This document shows, piece after piece, positions 8,785-19,207 of a DNA stretch of 64,000 nucleotides (positions are counted from its first letter, which is position 1; every line of letters starts with the position of its first letter). Source of the stretch: Streptomyces spinoverrucosus (GTDB taxonomy: Bacteria > Actinomycetota > Actinomycetes > Streptomycetales > Streptomycetaceae). The DNA lies in contig NZ_JADPZX010000001.1 in assembly GCF_015712165.1 (NCBI RefSeq), positions 3,534,001 through 3,598,000 of the forward strand, in the 5' to 3' direction. The translations under genes were made by a program, and so were the position numbers. Below the pieces are notes generated by a model. That model saw only the letters and a list, made by a program, of their open reading frames with translations. It did not search any database and was not told where the DNA came from.

Positions 8785-10761
8785 CTATATCCAGTCGTCC
8801 GGCTCCGGCTCCGCATCCGGCTCGGGCCAGTCGTCCGCCCCCGCGTCCCCGCCGGATGCCTGCGCCGAGCCGGGCGGGCCGCCCAGGGAGGACAGCACCG
8901 CCAGCACGCCCTCCCCGTACGTCGCCAGCTTCTTCTCTCCGACGCCGCCAATGCCGCCGAGCTGGGCCACCGACGTGGGCCACACCATGGCGATCTCCCG
9001 CAGCGTGGCGTCGTGGAAGATGACGTACGCCGGAACACCCTGCTCACGGGCCTGCTCGGCGCGCCAGGCGCGCAACGCCTCGAAGGCGGGCAGCAGCTCC
9101 TGGGGCAGTTCGACGGCGGCAGCCTTCGGCTTGCGCTCACCCCGGCCGGAGGAAGACGAACCGGGCCGCGAGCCCACCGGCTTCTTCGGCTCCTTGCGCA
9201 GCGGCACCTCGCGCTCCCGCCGCAGCACCGCGCCGCTGGCCTCGGTCAGCACCAGCGTCCCGTACTCCCCCTCGACCGCGAGCAGTCCCTGCGCCAGCAA
9301 CTGGCGGACCACGCCCCGCCATTCACCCTCGGCGAGCTCCTCGCCGATGCCGAACACGGACAGCTGGTCGTGATCGAACTGGATCACCTTGCCGGTGCGC
9401 TTGCCCAGCAGGATGTCGACGATCTGCACCGCCCCGAACTTCTGGCCCCGCTCCCGCTGCAACCGCACCACCGTCGACAGCACCTTCTGCGCCGCGATCG
9501 TGCCGTCCCACGTCTCGGGCGGCGTGAGACAGGTGTCGCAGTTGCCGCAGCCGGCCGGGTCCGGGTCCTGGCCGAAGTAGGCGAGCAGCTGGCCCCGGCG
9601 GCACTGGGCGGTCTCGCACAGCGCGAGCATCGCGTCGAGGTGTGCGGCGGCCCGCCGCTGGAACGCCTCGCCACCCTCGCCGGACTGGATCAGCTTGCGC
9701 TGCTGTATGACGTCGTTGAGGCCGTACGCCATCCAGGCCGTGGAGGGCAGCCCGTCACGCCCGGCGCGACCGGTCTCCTGGTAGTACCCCTCCACCGACT
9801 TCGGCAGATCCAGATGGGCCACGAACCGCACGTCCGGCTTGTCGATGCCCATCCCGAAGGCGATGGTCGCCACGACGACCAGCCCGTCCTCCCGCAGGAA
9901 CCGGGACTGGTGCGCCGCACGCGTCCCCGCGTCCAGGCCCGCGTGGTAGGGCACCGCCTCGATCCCGTTCCTGCTCAGGAACTCGGCCGTCGACTCCACC
10001 GACTTGCGCGACAGGCAGTACACGATCCCCGCGTCACCCGCGTGCTCCTCGCGCAGGAAGCTCAGCAGCTGCTTCTTGGGGTCGGCCTTCGGCACGATCC
10101 GGTACTGGATGTTGGGCCGGTCGAAGCTCGCCACGAAGTGCCGGGCCGTCGGCATGTTCAGCCGCTGGGTGATCTCCTGGTGCGTGGCCCGCGTGGCCGT
10201 CGCCGTGAGGGCGATCCGCGGCACGTCGGGCCAGCGTTCGCCGAGGATCGACAGGGTCAGATAGTCGGGGCGGAAGTCGTGCCCCCACTGGGACACGCAG
10301 TGCGCCTCGTCGATCGCGAAGACGGAGATCTTGCCGCGCGACAGCAGATCGAGCGTGGCGTCGAGCCGCAGGCGCTCCGGCGCCAGATACAGCAGATCCA
10401 GCTCACCGGCGAGGAACTCTGCCTCCACCACCCGCCGCTCGTCGAAGTCCTGCGTGGAGTTCATGAAGCCGGCCCGCACACCCAGCGCCCGCAACGCGTC
10501 CACCTGGTCCTGCATCAGCGCGATGAGCGGCGAGACGACGATGCCCGTACCGGGTCTGACCAGGGCCGGAATCTGGTAGCAGAGCGACTTGCCGCCACCG
10601 GTCGGCATGAGGACGACGGCGTCGCCACCGGCCACCACATGCTCGATGACCGCTTCCTGCTCCCCACGAAAGGCCTCGTACCCGAAGACCCTCTGGAGCG
10701 CGGCCAACGCCTCACTCTCGGCTACCGCCGCCATGCCACCTACCCCGCCTGTCCCACCCAT
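8785..10761 (-). CDS. recQ: RecQ-family ATP-dependent DNA helicase
   Basis: A 658-residue 3'-5' helicase for recombination and fork repair. Order of domains: Walker [17 protein letters not shown] box [15 protein letters not shown] with the RecQ aromatic-rich loop, motif [12 protein letters not shown], then a four-cysteine zinc site (CETAQC and CGNCDTC), winged-helix RQC, and a C-terminal HRDC domain after an Arg/Lys-rich linker. ATG at 10761 follows GGGGG. A second ATG at 10734 with GGGGTAGG upstream is also plausible; residues before it are Gly-rich. It is separated from nuoN by a strong terminator and is its own unit. Confidence 0.93.
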   Translation of the reverse strand: MGGTGGVGGMAAVAESEALAALQRVFGYEAFRGEQEAVIEHVVAGGDAVVLMPTGGGKSLCYQIPALVRPGTGIVVSPLIALMQDQVDALRALGVRAGFMNSTQDFDERRVVEAEFLAGELDLLYLAPERLRLDATLDLLSRGKISVFAIDEAHCVSQWGHDFRPDYLTLSILGERWPDVPRIALTATATRATHQEITQRLNMPTARHFVASFDRPNIQYRIVPKADPKKQLLSFLREEHAGDAGIVYCLSRKSVESTAEFLSRNGIEAVPYHAGLDAGTRAAHQSRFLREDGLVVVATIAFGMGIDKPDVRFVAHLDLPKSVEGYYQETGRAGRDGLPSTAWMAYGLNDVIQQRKLIQSGEGGEAFQRRAAAHLDAMLALCETAQCRRGQLLAYFGQDPDPAGCGNCDTCLTPPETWDGTIAAQKVLSTVVRLQRERGQKFGAVQIVDILLGKRTGKVIQFDHDQLSVFGIGEELAEGEWRGVVRQLLAQGLLAVEGEYGTLVLTEASGAVLRREREVPLRKEPKKPVGSRPGSSSSGRGERKPKAAAVELPQELLPAFEALRAWRAEQAREQGVPAYVIFHDATLREIAMVWPTSVAQLGGIGGVGEKKLATYGEGVLAVLSSLGGPPGSAQASGGDAGADDWPEPDAEPEPDDWI

Positions 10762-10909
10762 CGCAGTGCCCCCGTACGTCGTATCTCGACCACTGCGTCC
10801 ACGATAGGCGCCCGCACTGACAGCCTCGGAGTTATCCACAGGCTTTCCGCGGCTCCCTCCGCAACCGGTCAAACGTACGACCACAACAATCGGCCCCGGA
10901 CAGCGAAAC

Positions 10910-10937
10910 GGCCCTCCCCGATCAACCGGGGAGGGCC
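10910..10937 (-). terminator. Strong hairpin terminator of the nuo operon
   Basis: Perfect 11-bp stem GGCCCTCCCCG / CGGGGAGGGCC with loop ATCAAC, 14 bp past the nuoN stop. It is followed on the minus strand by GTTTCG. Being a perfect inverted repeat it could also work on the opposite strand. Confidence 0.85.
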
Positions 10938-10951
10938 GCCCATGGGGTGCG

Positions 10952-12601
10952 TCAGCGCACGAACACTCCGGCATTCCCGGCCAGATCCAGGAAGTACTGC
11001 GGCGCCACACCCAACACCAGCGTGACCGCCACGCCCACCCCGATCGCCGTCACCGTCAGCGGCGACGGCACCGCCACCGTCGGCCCCTCCGGCTTCGGGT
11101 CGCTGAAGAACATCAGCACGATCACCCGGATGTAGAAGAACGCGGCGATCGCCGACGAGATCACACCGATCACCACCAGCGGCACTGCCCCGCCTTCCGC
11201 CGCCGCCTTGAACACGGCGAACTTCCCGGCGAACCCGGAGGTCAGCGGGATGCCGGCGAACGCCAGCAGGAAGACCGCGAACACCGCCGCCACCAGCGGC
11301 GACCTGCGCCCGAGGCCGGCCCACTTGGACAGGTGCGTCGCCTCGCCGCCGGCGTCCCGTACCAGCGTCACCACCGCGAACGCCCCGATCGTCACGAACG
11401 AGTACGCCAGCAGGTAGAAGAGCACCGACGAGACACCGTCCGGCGTCGTCGCGATGACGCCCGCGAGGATGAATCCCGCGTGTGCGATCGACGAGTACGC
11501 CAGCAGGCGCTTGATGTCGGTCTGGGTGATCGCGACGATCGCTCCGCCCAGCATGGTGACGATCGCGACGCCCCACATCACCGGCCGCCAGTCCCAGCGC
11601 AGGCCCGGCAGCACGACGTACAGGATCCGCAGCAGCGCGCCGAACGCGGCCACCTTCGTCGCCGCCGCCATGAAGCCGGTCACCGGCGTCGGCGCGCCCT
11701 GGTACACGTCCGGCGTCCACATGTGGAACGGCACCGCGCCCACCTTGAACAGCAGCCCCATCACGATCAACGCGGTGCCGAGGAGCAGCAGCACGTCGTT
11801 GCCCATGGTGTTCGCCAGGGCCGGGGTGATGTCGGTGATGGTGCCGTCGACGACCTGCGCGATCGTGCCGTACGCCATCGAGCCGGAGTAGCCGTACAGC
11901 ATCGCGATCCCGAACAGCGTGAACGCGGAGGCGAACGCGCCGAGCAGGAAGTACTTGACCGCGGCCTCCTGCGACATCAGCCGCTTGCGGCGGGCCAGCG
12001 CGCACATCAGGTACAGCGGCAGCGAGAAGACCTCCAGGGCCACGAACAGCGTCAGCAGGTCGTTGGCCGCGGGGAAGAGCAGCATGCCGGAGACCGCGAA
12101 GAGCAGCAGCGGGAAGACCTCGGTCGTGGCGAAACCGGCCTTGACCGCGGCCTTCTCACTGTCGCTGCCGGGCACCGACGCCGCCTGCGCGGCGAAGGAG
12201 TCGACCCGGTTGCCGTGCGCGGCCGGGTCGAGGCGCCGCTCGGCGAAGGTGAAGAGGGCGACCAGGCCGGACAGCAGGATCGTGCCCTGCAGGAACAGGG
12301 CCGGTCCGTCGACCGCGATCGCGCCCATCGCCGCGATCTGCGCCTTCGTGGTGCCGTATCCGTCCGCCGCGAGGGCGACGACCGCCGCGAAACCGGCGGT
12401 CAGCCCCACGGCGGACAGGAACATCTGTGCGTAGTAACGGGACTTGCGCGGTACGAACGCCTCGACCAGCACTCCGATGATCGCCGCGCCGATCACGATC
12501 AGGATGGGCGAGAGCTGGGCGTACTCGATCTTCGGCGCGTCGATCTTGCCGATGGGATCGGCCGCGGTTGTCCACAGGCTGTGGACGGCTGTTGCGCTCA
12601 C
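10952..12601 (-). CDS. nuoN: NADH-quinone oxidoreductase subunit N
   Basis: A 549-residue antiporter-like membrane subunit of complex I, one of three proton-pumping modules in the arm. About 14 hydrophobic helices. The proton_antipo_M region includes [22 protein letters not shown] with the conserved lysine and [19 protein letters not shown] start at 12601 overlaps the nuoM stop (GTGA). Last gene of the operon; a strong hairpin follows. Confidence 0.95.
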   Translation of the reverse strand: MSATAVHSLWTTAADPIGKIDAPKIEYAQLSPILIVIGAAIIGVLVEAFVPRKSRYYAQMFLSAVGLTAGFAAVVALAADGYGTTKAQIAAMGAIAVDGPALFLQGTILLSGLVALFTFAERRLDPAAHGNRVDSFAAQAASVPGSDSEKAAVKAGFATTEVFPLLLFAVSGMLLFPAANDLLTLFVALEVFSLPLYLMCALARRKRLMSQEAAVKYFLLGAFASAFTLFGIAMLYGYSGSMAYGTIAQVVDGTITDITPALANTMGNDVLLLLGTALIVMGLLFKVGAVPFHMWTPDVYQGAPTPVTGFMAAATKVAAFGALLRILYVVLPGLRWDWRPVMWGVAIVTMLGGAIVAITQTDIKRLLAYSSIAHAGFILAGVIATTPDGVSSVLFYLLAYSFVTIGAFAVVTLVRDAGGEATHLSKWAGLGRRSPLVAAVFAVFLLAFAGIPLTSGFAGKFAVFKAAAEGGAVPLVVIGVISSAIAAFFYIRVIVLMFFSDPKPEGPTVAVPSPLTVTAIGVGVAVTLVLGVAPQYFLDLAGNAGVFVR

Positions 12602-14169
12602 TTGGCCGCCTCCACCTCGGGCCGGGGGTCCTGCTTCTGTACGTCGGACATGGTCTGCTTCACCGCCGGGTTGACGATGTCCGTGACGGGCTTCGGGTAG
12701 ACGCCCAGGAAGATCAGCAACGCGACCAGCGGGGCGACGACCACCAGTTCACGCACCCTGAGGTCGGGCATCGCGGACACCTCCGGCTTCACCGGGCCCG
12801 TCATCGTCCGCTGGTAGAGGACGAGGGTGTAGAGCGCGGCGAGCACGATGCCGAAGGTGGCGATGATGCCGATCACCGGATAGCGCGCGAACGTGCCGAC
12901 CAGGACCAGGAATTCACTGACGAAGGGCGCGAGGCCGGGCAGCGACAGGGTCGCAAGACCGCCGATCAGGAAGGTGCCGGCGAGCACTGGAGCGACCTTC
13001 TGGACACCGCCGTAGTCGGCGATGAGCCGCGAGCCGCGCCGCGAGATCAGGAAGCCGGCCACCAGCATCAGCGCGGCCGTCGAGATCCCGTGGTTGACCA
13101 TGTACAGCGTCGCACCGGACTGGCCCTGGCTGGTCATCGCGAAGATGCCCATGATGATGAAGCCGAAGTGCGAGATCGACGCGTACGCGATCAGGCGCTT
13201 CATGTCGCGCTGGCCGACCGCGAGCAGCGCGCCGTACACGATGCTGATCAGCGCCAGTACGAGGATGGCGGGCGTCGCCCACTTGCTCGCCTCCGGGAAC
13301 AGCTGGAGACAGAAGCGGAGCATCGCGAAGGTGCCCACCTTGTCCACGACCGCCGTGATGAGCACGGCGACCGGGGCGGTGGACTCCTGCATGGCGTTGG
13401 GCAGCCAGGTGTGCAGCGGCCACAGCGGCGCCTTCACCGCGAAGGCGAAGAAGAAGCCCAGGAACAGCCAGCGCTCGGTGCTGGTCGCCATCTCCAACGA
13501 GCCGTTGGCCCGGGCCTCGGCGATCTCCGTGAGCGAGAAGTTCCCGGCGACCACGTACAGGCCGATCACCGCGGCCAGCATGATCAGACCGCCGACCAGG
13601 TTGTAGAGCAGGAACTTCACGGCCGCGTACGACCGTTGCGTCGACGCCACCTGCTCGCCGTGCTCGTGGGCACGGTCCCCGAAGCCTCCGATGAGGAAGT
13701 ACATCGGGATGAGCATGGCCTCGAAGAAGATGTAGAAGAGGAAGACGTCGGTGGCCTCGAAGGAGAGGATCACCATCGCCTCGACGGCCAGGATCAGGGC
13801 GAAGAAGCCCTGCGTCGGCCGCCACCGCCGGCTTCCGGTCTCCAGCGGGTCGGCGTCGTGCCAGCCCGCGAGGATGATGAACGGGATCAGCAGGGCGGTC
13901 AGCGCGATCAGCGCCACCGCGATGCCGTCCACGCCCAGCTCGTACCGGACGCCGAAGTCGGCGATCCAGGCGTGCGATTCGGTGAGCTGGTAGCGGGCGC
14001 CGTCCGGGTCGAAGCGGATCAGGATCGTGATGGCGAGGGCGAGCGTGGCGAGCGAGACGAGCAGCGCCAGCCACTTGGCGGCGGTGCGCCGCGCGGCCGG
14101 GACGGCGGCCGTGGCGATCGCCCCGAGCGCCGGGAGCGCCGCCGTCGCTGTCAGCAGAGGAAACGACAT
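12598..14169 (-). CDS. nuoM: NADH-quinone oxidoreductase subunit M
   Basis: A 523-residue antiporter-like membrane subunit. Recognisable signatures: SFEATDVFLFYIFFEAMLIP with the essential glutamate, FAVKAPLWPLHTWLPNAM with the lysine of the pumping channel, and RDMKRLIAYASISHFG. ATG at 14169 lies 5 bp after the nuoL stop. Translational coupling with nuoL and nuoN is likely. Confidence 0.95.
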   Translation of the reverse strand: MSFPLLTATAALPALGAIATAAVPAARRTAAKWLALLVSLATLALAITILIRFDPDGARYQLTESHAWIADFGVRYELGVDGIAVALIALTALLIPFIILAGWHDADPLETGSRRWRPTQGFFALILAVEAMVILSFEATDVFLFYIFFEAMLIPMYFLIGGFGDRAHEHGEQVASTQRSYAAVKFLLYNLVGGLIMLAAVIGLYVVAGNFSLTEIAEARANGSLEMATSTERWLFLGFFFAFAVKAPLWPLHTWLPNAMQESTAPVAVLITAVVDKVGTFAMLRFCLQLFPEASKWATPAILVLALISIVYGALLAVGQRDMKRLIAYASISHFGFIIMGIFAMTSQGQSGATLYMVNHGISTAALMLVAGFLISRRGSRLIADYGGVQKVAPVLAGTFLIGGLATLSLPGLAPFVSEFLVLVGTFARYPVIGIIATFGIVLAALYTLVLYQRTMTGPVKPEVSAMPDLRVRELVVVAPLVALLIFLGVYPKPVTDIVNPAVKQTMSDVQKQDPRPEVEAAK

Positions 14170-14174
14170 CGGTA

Positions 14175-16088
14175 TCAGACCGCCCTCATCAGCAGGGTCG
14201 CGGCGACGAGGATCGCCGCGCCGCCGAACATCGAGACCGCGTACGACCGCGCGAAGCCGCTCTGCAGCCTGCGCATCCGTCCGGACAGGCCGCCGACCGA
14301 GGCCGCCGTGCCGTTGACGACTCCGTCGACCAGGGTGTGGTCGACGTACATCAGGGACCGCGTGAGGTGCTCGCCGCCACGGACCAGGACCACGTGGTTG
14401 AAGTCGTCCTGAAGCAGATCGCGGCGGGCGGCCCGGGTGAGCAGCGACCCGCGCGGGGCGACGACCGGCACCGGGCGGCGGCCGTACTGCCCGTACGCGA
14501 CGGCGACGCCGATCACCATCACGGCCACCGTGGACAACGTGACCGTCAGGGCGCTGACCGGCGGGTGCCCGTGGTCATGGCCGGTGACCGGTTCCAGCCA
14601 GTGCACGAACCGGTCGCCGATGCTGAAGAACGCGCCGCCGAAGACCGATCCGACGGCCAGCAGGATCATCGGGATCGTCATGACCTTGGGCGACTCGTGC
14701 GGGTGCGGCTCGTTGCCGTTCTCATCCGGCTGCCAGCGCTTCTCACCGAAGAACGTCAGCAGCATCACACGCGTCATGTAGTACGCCGTGATGGCCGCGC
14801 CCAGCAGGGCACAGCCGCCGAGGATCCAGCCCTCGGTGCCGCCCTTGGCGAACGCCGCCTCGATGATCTTGTCCTTCGAGAAGAAGCCGGACAGGCCCGG
14901 GAAACCGATGATCGCGAGGTAGCCGAGGCCGAAGGTGACGAAGGTGATCGGCATGTACTTGCGCAGGCCGCCGTAGCGGCGCATGTCGACCTCGTCGTTC
15001 ATGCCGTGCATCACCGAACCGGCGCCGAGGAACAGCCCGGCCTTGAAGAAACCGTGCGTCACCAGGTGCATGATCGCGAAGACGTAGCCGATGGGGCCGA
15101 GGCCGGCGGCGAGGGTCATGTAGCCGATCTGCGACATGGTCGAACCGGCCAGCGCCTTCTTGATGTCGTCCTTGGCGCAACCGACGATCGCACCGAACAG
15201 GAGCGTGACCGCTCCGACGATCGTGACGACCAGTTGTGCGTCGGGTGCGGCGTTGAAGATCGCCCCGGAACGGACGATCAGGTACACGCCCGCCGTCACC
15301 ATCGTCGCGGCGTGGATGAGGGCCGAGACCGGGGTCGGGCCCTCCATCGCGTCCCCGAGCCAGGACTGCAGCGGCACCTGGGCGGACTTGCCGCAGGCGG
15401 CGAGCAGCAGCATCAGGCCGATCGCGGTGAGCATCCCCTCGGAGGTGTCGCCGACGAGGCCCGGCTCCTCGTGGGTGCCGAGCACCGGCCCGAAGGCGAA
15501 GGTGCCGAACGTCGTGAACATCAGCATGATCGCGATCGACAGGCCCATGTCGCCGACCCGGTTGACCAGGAAGGCCTTCTTCGCGGCCGTGGCCGCGCTG
15601 GGCTTGTGCTGCCAGAAGCCGATCAGCAGGTAGGAGGCGAGACCGACGCCTTCCCAGCCGACGTACAGCAGCAGGTAGTTGTCGGCGAGGACGAGCAGCA
15701 GCATCGCCGCGAGGAACAGGTTCAGGTAGCCGAAGAAGCGGCGGCGCCGCTCGTCGTGCTCCATGTACCCGACCGAGTACAGGTGGATCAGCGAGCCGAC
15801 ACCGGTGATCAGCAGGACGAATGTCATCGACAGCTGGTCGAGCTGGAAGGCGACGTCGGCCTGGAAGCCTTCGACGGGGATCCAGCTGAACAGGTGCTGG
15901 CTCAGCGTCCGGTGCTCCGCGTCCTTGCCCAGCAGGTCGGCGAAGAGGACCGCGCCGAGGGCGAAGGAGACGAACGCGAGGACCGTGCCGATCCAGTGGC
16001 CGACGGCATCGAGCCGCCGGCCGCCGCACAGCAGGACGGCCGCTCCGAGCAGGGGCGCCGCGATCAGCAGCGCAATCAGGTTCTCCAC
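14175..16088 (-). CDS. nuoL: NADH-quinone oxidoreductase subunit L
   Basis: A 637-residue distal antiporter-like subunit with the lateral amphipathic helix of this family near its C terminus. Typical motifs: [61 protein letters not shown] and [21 protein letters not shown] start at 16088, with AAGGGG upstream, lies 12 bp after nuoK. A His/Asp-rich loop ([10 protein letters not shown]) precedes the last helices. Confidence 0.95.
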   Translation of the reverse strand: MENLIALLIAAPLLGAAVLLCGGRRLDAVGHWIGTVLAFVSFALGAVLFADLLGKDAEHRTLSQHLFSWIPVEGFQADVAFQLDQLSMTFVLLITGVGSLIHLYSVGYMEHDERRRRFFGYLNLFLAAMLLLVLADNYLLLYVGWEGVGLASYLLIGFWQHKPSAATAAKKAFLVNRVGDMGLSIAIMLMFTTFGTFAFGPVLGTHEEPGLVGDTSEGMLTAIGLMLLLAACGKSAQVPLQSWLGDAMEGPTPVSALIHAATMVTAGVYLIVRSGAIFNAAPDAQLVVTIVGAVTLLFGAIVGCAKDDIKKALAGSTMSQIGYMTLAAGLGPIGYVFAIMHLVTHGFFKAGLFLGAGSVMHGMNDEVDMRRYGGLRKYMPITFVTFGLGYLAIIGFPGLSGFFSKDKIIEAAFAKGGTEGWILGGCALLGAAITAYYMTRVMLLTFFGEKRWQPDENGNEPHPHESPKVMTIPMILLAVGSVFGGAFFSIGDRFVHWLEPVTGHDHGHPPVSALTVTLSTVAVMVIGVAVAYGQYGRRPVPVVAPRGSLLTRAARRDLLQDDFNHVVLVRGGEHLTRSLMYVDHTLVDGVVNGTAASVGGLSGRMRRLQSGFARSYAVSMFGGAAILVAATLLMRAV

Positions 16089-16100
16089 TTCAGCGACCCC

Positions 16101-16400
16101 TTAGAGCTTCATCAGGCTGGCGTCGTCGACCGAGGCCGAGTGGCGGGAACGGAACAGCGACACGATGATCGCGAGCCCGACCACGACCTCCGCCGCGGCG
16201 ACGACCATCGTGAAGAACGCGATGATCTGGCCGTCGAGATTGCCGTGCATCCGGGAAAAGGCGACGAACGCGAGGTTGCAGGCGTTGAGCATCAGCTCGA
16301 TGCACATGAACAGCACGATCGCGTTCCGCCGGATCAGCACACCCGTCGCGCCGATCGTGAACAACAGGGCGGCGAGATAGAGGTAGTAGACGGGGTTCAC
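16101..16400 (-). CDS. nuoK: NADH-quinone oxidoreductase subunit K
   Basis: A 99-residue membrane subunit with three helices. The conserved glutamates lie in [15 protein letters not shown] and [13 protein letters not shown], part of the proton pathway beside the quinone site. GTG start at 16400 overlaps the nuoJ stop (GTGA). Length is usual for the family. Confidence 0.95.
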   Translation of the reverse strand: MNPVYYLYLAALLFTIGATGVLIRRNAIVLFMCIELMLNACNLAFVAFSRMHGNLDGQIIAFFTMVVAAAEVVVGLAIIVSLFRSRHSASVDDASLMKL

Positions 16401-17239
16401 TTCGACGCCTCCTCGGTCCGCTTGAACGTGGGCGGCTCGATCGCGTTCCGCTCCAGCCGCTCCTCCGCGCGCTGTTCAAGGGCCCGCAGGTCGTTGAGCG
16501 CCTCGGTGGACACGTCCCGGATCTGGCCGCGCTCGCGCAGCGTCTTGCTGACCGTCAGGTCGGACGGGGTGCCGTCGGGCAGCAGGCCCGCGATGTCCAC
16601 GGCGTTGTGCCGCGCGTACACGCCGGGCGCCGGCAGCGGCGGGAGGTGCTTCCCCTCGCGGACGCGCTGCTCGGCCAGCTCGCGCTGGGTCCTGGCGCGC
16701 TCGGTGCGCTCGCGGTGGGTCAGCACCATGGCGCCGACGGCGGCCGTGATCAGCAGGGCGCCGGTGAGTTCGAAGGCGAAGACGTACTTGGTGAAGATGA
16801 GGGCCGCGAGGCCCTCCACGTTGCCGCTCGCGTTGGCCTGGCCGAGGCCGTTGAACTCCGTCAGGGACGCGTTGCCGATGCCCCCGACGAGCAGGATGCC
16901 GAAGCCGAGGCCACAGAGCAGGGCCAGCCAGCGCTGGCCCTTGATGGTCTCTTTCAGTGAGTCCGCCGCGGTGACACCGACCAGCATCACGACGAACAGG
17001 AACAGCATCATGATCGCGCCGGTGTAGACGACGATCTGCACGATGCCGAGGAAGTACGCGCCGTTGGCGAGGTAGAACACCGCCAGGACGATCATGGTGC
17101 CGGCCAGGCAGAGCGCACTGTGCACGGCCTTCTTCATGAAGACGGTGCACAGGGCGCCGATCACCGCGACCGTGCCGAGGATCCAGAACTGGACGGCCTC
17201 TCCCGTGGAGGTGGTGTAGGCGGCGAGCTGTGCGCTCAT
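16397..17239 (-). CDS. nuoJ: NADH-quinone oxidoreductase subunit J
   Basis: A 280-residue membrane subunit with five helices in the first about 175 residues, including [21 protein letters not shown], the helix that kinks during coupling. It carries a soluble, charged C-terminal tail of roughly 100 residues ([20 protein letters not shown] onward), longer than in E. coli NuoJ; this is a feature of actinobacterial forms as far as I recall. ATG at 17239 overlaps the nuoI stop (ATGA). Confidence 0.93.
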   Translation of the reverse strand: MSAQLAAYTTSTGEAVQFWILGTVAVIGALCTVFMKKAVHSALCLAGTMIVLAVFYLANGAYFLGIVQIVVYTGAIMMLFLFVVMLVGVTAADSLKETIKGQRWLALLCGLGFGILLVGGIGNASLTEFNGLGQANASGNVEGLAALIFTKYVFAFELTGALLITAAVGAMVLTHRERTERARTQRELAEQRVREGKHLPPLPAPGVYARHNAVDIAGLLPDGTPSDLTVSKTLRERGQIRDVSTEALNDLRALEQRAEERLERNAIEPPTFKRTEEASK

Positions 17240-17838
17240 GCGTCCACCCCCTGGTCCGTGGGCTTCTCGCCCTTGGAGTGGGCGACCTGCCGCTCCGTGC
17301 CGGGCGCGGCCTCCGTCACCAGGCCCCGGTAGTAGTCCTGTTCGTCCATCCCCGGGTAGATGGCGTGCGGCGAGTCGACCATGCCCTCTTCGAGGCCGGC
17401 CAGCAGCTGCTCCTTGGTGTAGATGAGGTTGGCGCGGCTGGAGTCGGCGAGCTCGAAGTCGTTCGTCATGGTCAACGCGCGCGTGGGGCACGCCTCGATG
17501 CACAGGCCGCACAGGATGCAGCGGGCGTAGTTGATCTGGTACACGCGCCCGTACCGCTCGCCCGGCGAGTAGCGCTCCTCGTCGGTGTTGTCCGCGCCCT
17601 CCACGTAGATCGCGTCGGCGGGGCAGGCCCAGGCGCACAGCTCGCAGCCGACGCACTTCTCCAGGCCGTCCGGATGGCGGTTGAGCTGGTGCCGTCCGTG
17701 GAACCGGGGGGCCGTGGTCTTCTGCTGCTCCGGGTACTGCTCGGTCAGCCGCTTCTTGAACATGGCCTTGAAGGTCACGCCGAAGCCGGCCACGGGGTTC
17801 TGGAAACCGGGCTTGGTCTCCTTGGGCTCCTCAGCCAT
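17236..17838 (-). CDS. nuoI: NADH-quinone oxidoreductase subunit I (two 4Fe-4S ferredoxin domain)
   Basis: A 200-residue peripheral subunit carrying clusters N6a and N6b: [12 protein letters not shown] and [12 protein letters not shown] are the two ferredoxin motifs. They relay electrons from NuoG to NuoB. ATG at 17838 is chosen because GGAGGCG precedes it; an upstream in-frame extension has no family match. It overlaps the nuoH end by 8 bp. Confidence 0.95.
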   Translation of the reverse strand: MAEEPKETKPGFQNPVAGFGVTFKAMFKKRLTEQYPEQQKTTAPRFHGRHQLNRHPDGLEKCVGCELCAWACPADAIYVEGADNTDEERYSPGERYGRVYQINYARCILCGLCIEACPTRALTMTNDFELADSSRANLIYTKEQLLAGLEEGMVDSPHAIYPGMDEQDYYRGLVTEAAPGTERQVAHSKGEKPTDQGVDA

Positions 17839-19207
17839 CGGACGCCTCCTTTCCATCCGTAGATCCACCCAGAGATCCATCACTCTGAGTATCGGGCCCA
17901 CCACTGACAATCAGGTCCCGCTCCCGGCGCGAGCGGCGCCGCGGTACCGGCGGCAGCTCCTGTCCGGGCAGCGGGGGCACGGGGAATCCACCGGCCATCG
18001 GGTCGAAGGCGGGCTGTTGGGCAGGCGGTTCGGGTGCGGCCTTGGCCCGCTCGCGGAAGAAGTCCACGACGAACGAGAGCAGAAGCAGGGTGAGGACACC
18101 ACCGGCGACATAGAGCGCGATATCGCTGAAGGCGTAGCCCTCGTTCCGCAGGACCCGCACAGTCGCGACGAGCATCAGCCAGACCACGGCGACCGGGATG
18201 AGGACCTTCCAGCCGAGCTTCATCAGCTGGTCGTAGCGGACCCGCGGGAGCGTGCCGCGCAGCCAGATGAAGAAGAACAGCAGCAGCTGCACCTTGACGA
18301 CGAACCAGAGCATCGGCCACCAGCCGTGGTTCGCGCCCTCCCAGAAGGTGCTGACCGGCCAGGGCGCCCGCCAGCCGCCCAGGAAGAGCGTCACGGACAC
18401 GGCCGAGACGGTCACCATGTTGATGTACTCGGCGAGCATGAACATCGCGAACTTGATCGACGAGTACTCGGTGTTGAAGCCGCCGACCAGGTCGCCCTCG
18501 GACTCCGGCATGTCCAACGGGGCACGGTTGACCTCGCCGACCATCGTCACGATGTAGACCAGGAACGAGACCGGCAGCAGGATCACGAACCAGCGGTCCG
18601 CCTGCGCGTCGACGATCGCCGACGTCGACATCGAGCCCGAGTAGAGGAACACCGAGGCGAACGCGGCGCCCATGGCGATCTCGTACGAGATCATCTGCGC
18701 GCAGGCGCGCAGACCGCCGAGCAGCGGATAGGTGGATCCAGAACTCCAACCCGCCAGTACGATGCCGTAGATGCCGACCGAGGCGACCGCGAGGATGTAC
18801 AGCATCGCGATCGGCAGGTCGGTCAGCTGCATCGTGGTGCGCTGGCCGAAGATCGAGATCTCGTTGCCGGCGGGCCCGAACGGGATCACCGCGATCGCCA
18901 TGAAGGCCGGGATGGCCGCGACGATCGGCGCGAGGACGTAGACCACCTTGTCCGCGCGTTTGACGATGACGTCTTCCTTGAGCATCAGCTTGATGCCGTC
19001 GGCGAGCGACTGGAGCATGCCCCAGGGGCCGTGCCGGTTGGGGCCGATGCGCAGCTGCATCCAGGCGACGACCTTGCGCTCCCAGACGATGGAGAACAGC
19101 ACGGTCACCATCAGGAAGGCGAAGCAGAAGACCGCCTTGATGGCGACCAGCCACCACGGGTCGCGGCCGAACATGGAGAGGTCTTCAGCGGCGAGGTACG
19201 GGCTCAT
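17831..19207 (-). CDS. nuoH: NADH-quinone oxidoreductase subunit H
   Basis: A 458-residue membrane subunit forming much of the quinone-access channel. Family motifs: [46 protein letters not shown] and [14 protein letters not shown]. The C-terminal tail of about 80 residues is Pro/Arg-rich and outside the family core. ATG at 19207 overlaps the nuoG stop (ATGA). Confidence 0.95.
   Translation of the reverse strand: MSPYLAAEDLSMFGRDPWWLVAIKAVFCFAFLMVTVLFSIVWERKVVAWMQLRIGPNRHGPWGMLQSLADGIKLMLKEDVIVKRADKVVYVLAPIVAAIPAFMAIAVIPFGPAGNEISIFGQRTTMQLTDLPIAMLYILAVASVGIYGIVLAGWSSGSTYPLLGGLRACAQMISYEIAMGAAFASVFLYSGSMSTSAIVDAQADRWFVILLPVSFLVYIVTMVGEVNRAPLDMPESEGDLVGGFNTEYSSIKFAMFMLAEYINMVTVSAVSVTLFLGGWRAPWPVSTFWEGANHGWWPMLWFVVKVQLLLFFFIWLRGTLPRVRYDQLMKLGWKVLIPVAVVWLMLVATVRVLRNEGYAFSDIALYVAGGVLTLLLLSFVVDFFRERAKAAPEPPAQQPAFDPMAGGFPVPPLPGQELPPVPRRRSRRERDLIVSGGPDTQSDGSLGGSTDGKEASDG

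Noticed and set aside
14337..17027. Very long plus-strand open frame opposite nuoL-nuoJ (also 12568-14412 and 11333-12700)
   Set aside because: Composition is Arg/Asp/His/Gly-rich without domains. It is the usual antisense shadow of GC-rich coding sequence; nuo genes on the other strand are unmistakable.
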